NCBI GenBank assembly: GCA_945860385.1
Contig: CAMAQD010000006.1
Coordinates: forward strand, 71,027 to 135,026
DNA length: 64,000 bases
Source: Flavobacterium psychrophilum
GTDB lineage: Bacteria; Bacteroidota; Bacteroidia; Flavobacteriales; Flavobacteriaceae
Direction: 5' to 3'
Shown one piece after another: positions 62,746-64,000 of the stretch (positions are counted from its first letter, which is position 1; every line of letters begins with the position of its first letter). Both the position numbers and the translations under genes were made by a program. The notes beneath the pieces were generated by a model. That model was not told the DNA's origin. It worked only from the letters and a program-made list of their open reading frames with translations, and ran no database searches.

Positions 62746-62753
62746 TATCTTTG
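62746..62753 (+). promoter_or_regulatory. lysS promoter -7 box
   Basis: TATCTTTG matches TAnnTTTG exactly and ends 21 nt before the lysS start at 62775. Confidence 0.65.
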
Positions 62754-62774
62754 CACTCTTAAAATCAGAACAGA

Positions 62775-64000
62775 ATGGCATTATCCGAACAAGAAATACT
62801 TCGTAGAGAAGCACTCACAGAATTACGCAATTTAGGTATTGAGCCTTATCCTGCGGCCGAATTTATCACAACCGCTTATTCCAGCGAAATCCTAGCCGAT
62901 TTCGAGAAGTTTGAAGGTAAAGAAGTGATTCTGGCCGGTCGTTTGATGGGAAAAAGAATTATGGGAAAAGCCTCTTTTGCGGAATTGAAAGATGCCGAAG
63001 GACGCATTCAAATCTATGTATCGAGAGATGATATTTCGACAGATGAAGAGAAAACGATGTACAATGTGGTTTTCAAAAAACTGTTGGATATTGGCGATTT
63101 CATTGGGGTTCGTGGTACGGTTTTTAAAACTCAAGTGGGCGAAATATCGGTTCACGTTTATGGCTTAACGGTTTTGGCGAAAGCCCTGAAACCATTGCCA
63201 ATTGTAAAAACAGATGCTGAAGGAAAAACACACGATGCTTTTTCGGATCCGGAACAAAGATACCGTCGACGTTATGTGGATTTAACGGTGAATGACCATG
63301 TGAAAGACACGTTTATCAAAAGAACGAAACTGTTTAACGCGATGCGTTCTTTCTTCAATGACAAAGGATATTTAGAGGTGGAAACGCCCGTTTTGCAACC
63401 CATTCCCGGTGGTGCTGCGGCGAGACCTTTTATCACGCATCACAACTCGCTTGACATTCCGTTGTACATGCGAATTGCGAACGAATTGTACTTAAAAAGA
63501 TTGATTGTGGGTGGTTTTGACGGGGTGTATGAGTTTTCGAAAAACTTCCGAAACGAGGGAATGGATCGAACACACAACCCAGAGTTTACCGCCATGGAAA
63601 TATATGTAGCCTACAAAGACTACAACTGGATGATGAACTTCACCGAAAACTTATTGGAACATTGTGCCATCGGTGTAAATGGTTCTAGCGAAGCGACTTT
63701 TGGCGAACATAAAATCAATTTCAAAGCGCCGTACGCCAGAGTGACGATGACGGATTCCATCAAACATTTTACCGGTTTTGATATTTCCGGCAAAAGCGAA
63801 GCGGAATTATTCGAGGCCGCAAGAGCCATGGGAATTGACGTGGATGCCACAATGGGGAAAGGAAAATTGATTGATGAGATTTTTGGCGCGAAATGCGAAG
63901 GAAATTACATTCAGCCTACCTTCATTACGGATTATCCAAAGGAAATGTCGCCTTTGTGCAAACAACACCGCGACAATCCAGCATTGACCGAGCGTTTCGA
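62775..64000 (+). CDS. lysS: Lysyl-tRNA synthetase, 3' end beyond the window
   Basis: The gene begins at the ATG at 62775 (MALSEQEILRREALTELRNLG) and runs open to the window end, giving 408 codons of the usual 500 or more. The N-terminal anticodon-binding OB domain (VILAGRLMGKRIMGKASFAEL) is followed by the class II catalytic core with motif 1 (GYLEVETPVLQPIPGGAAARPF), the HNSLDIPLYMRIANELYLKRLIVGG segment and motif 2 (FRNEGMDRTHNPEFTAME). It charges tRNA-Lys with lysine. Only motif 3 and the tail lie outside. Confidence 0.96.
   Translation, partial: MALSEQEILRREALTELRNLGIEPYPAAEFITTAYSSEILADFEKFEGKEVILAGRLMGKRIMGKASFAELKDAEGRIQIYVSRDDISTDEEKTMYNVVFKKLLDIGDFIGVRGTVFKTQVGEISVHVYGLTVLAKALKPLPIVKTDAEGKTHDAFSDPEQRYRRRYVDLTVNDHVKDTFIKRTKLFNAMRSFFNDKGYLEVETPVLQPIPGGAAARPFITHHNSLDIPLYMRIANELYLKRLIVGGFDGVYEFSKNFRNEGMDRTHNPEFTAMEIYVAYKDYNWMMNFTENLLEHCAIGVNGSSEATFGEHKINFKAPYARVTMTDSIKHFTGFDISGKSEAELFEAARAMGIDVDATMGKGKLIDEIFGAKCEGNYIQPTFITDYPKEMSPLCKQHRDNPALTERF

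Overview
The window is chromosomal DNA of a Bacteroidota bacterium of the class Flavobacteriia, most likely the genus Flavobacterium or a close relative. The support is: AT-rich sequence; repeated promoter boxes of the Bacteroidota form TAnnTTTG; gliding-motility genes gldB and gldC; a type IX secretion plug-family protein; exosortase XrtF with its partner; a short primary sigma factor; and a dcw cluster running mraZ, rsmH, ftsL, ftsI, murE, mraY, murD, ftsW, murG, murC, ftsQ, ftsA, ftsZ with no murF. I see no phage, transposase, CRISPR array or rRNA. One tRNA (Arg, anticodon TCG) is present. Both ends cut a gene: an unknown gene on the left and lysS on the right.

Layout. 1-1400: end of an unknown gene and an outer-membrane-type protein. 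1436-10159: a dense two-component signalling block. It has two large GAF/PAS sensor kinases, each overlapped by 8 nt by a downstream receiver-containing gene, plus a divergent receiver-AraC regulator and a small membrane protein behind a strongly folded leader. 10440-16848: dnaG, an atypical LuxR-type regulator, nadE, gldB-gldC, engB and a hydrolase. 17231-32965: the dcw cluster, mostly with overlapping or closely spaced genes, preceded by phased MraZ-type operator repeats. 33172-38182: yqeY, tRNA-Arg, rpe, rpoD, pnp and rpsO. 38304-39281: a TonB-C protein.

39333-45037 is the most unusual part: six co-directional genes encoding a DASH-type cryptochrome, an iron-sulfur photolyase, a 45-residue DUF2256 zinc-finger protein, a DUF2071 protein, a third and divergent photolyase homologue, and a DUF2452 protein. 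A long palindrome sits upstream. A free-methionine-sulfoxide reductase gene lies just beyond. I read this as a light/photo-oxidative-damage module, with the DUF proteins as the undescribed components. 45947-64000 holds xrtF and its partner, the T9SS plug-family gene, apaG, pruA, a Tat-exported oxidoreductase, rsmG, a fatty-acid desaturase, an aminotransferase, a U32 protein, a DUF6370-Crp pair, a pirin, an unknown membrane protein, fabD and lysS.

Intergenic DNA is rich in hairpins. At least five gaps carry degenerate tandem repeats with a strict 7-nt period, and two near-identical hairpins flank the oxidoreductase gene. Database assignments are from memory of the families; no searches were run.
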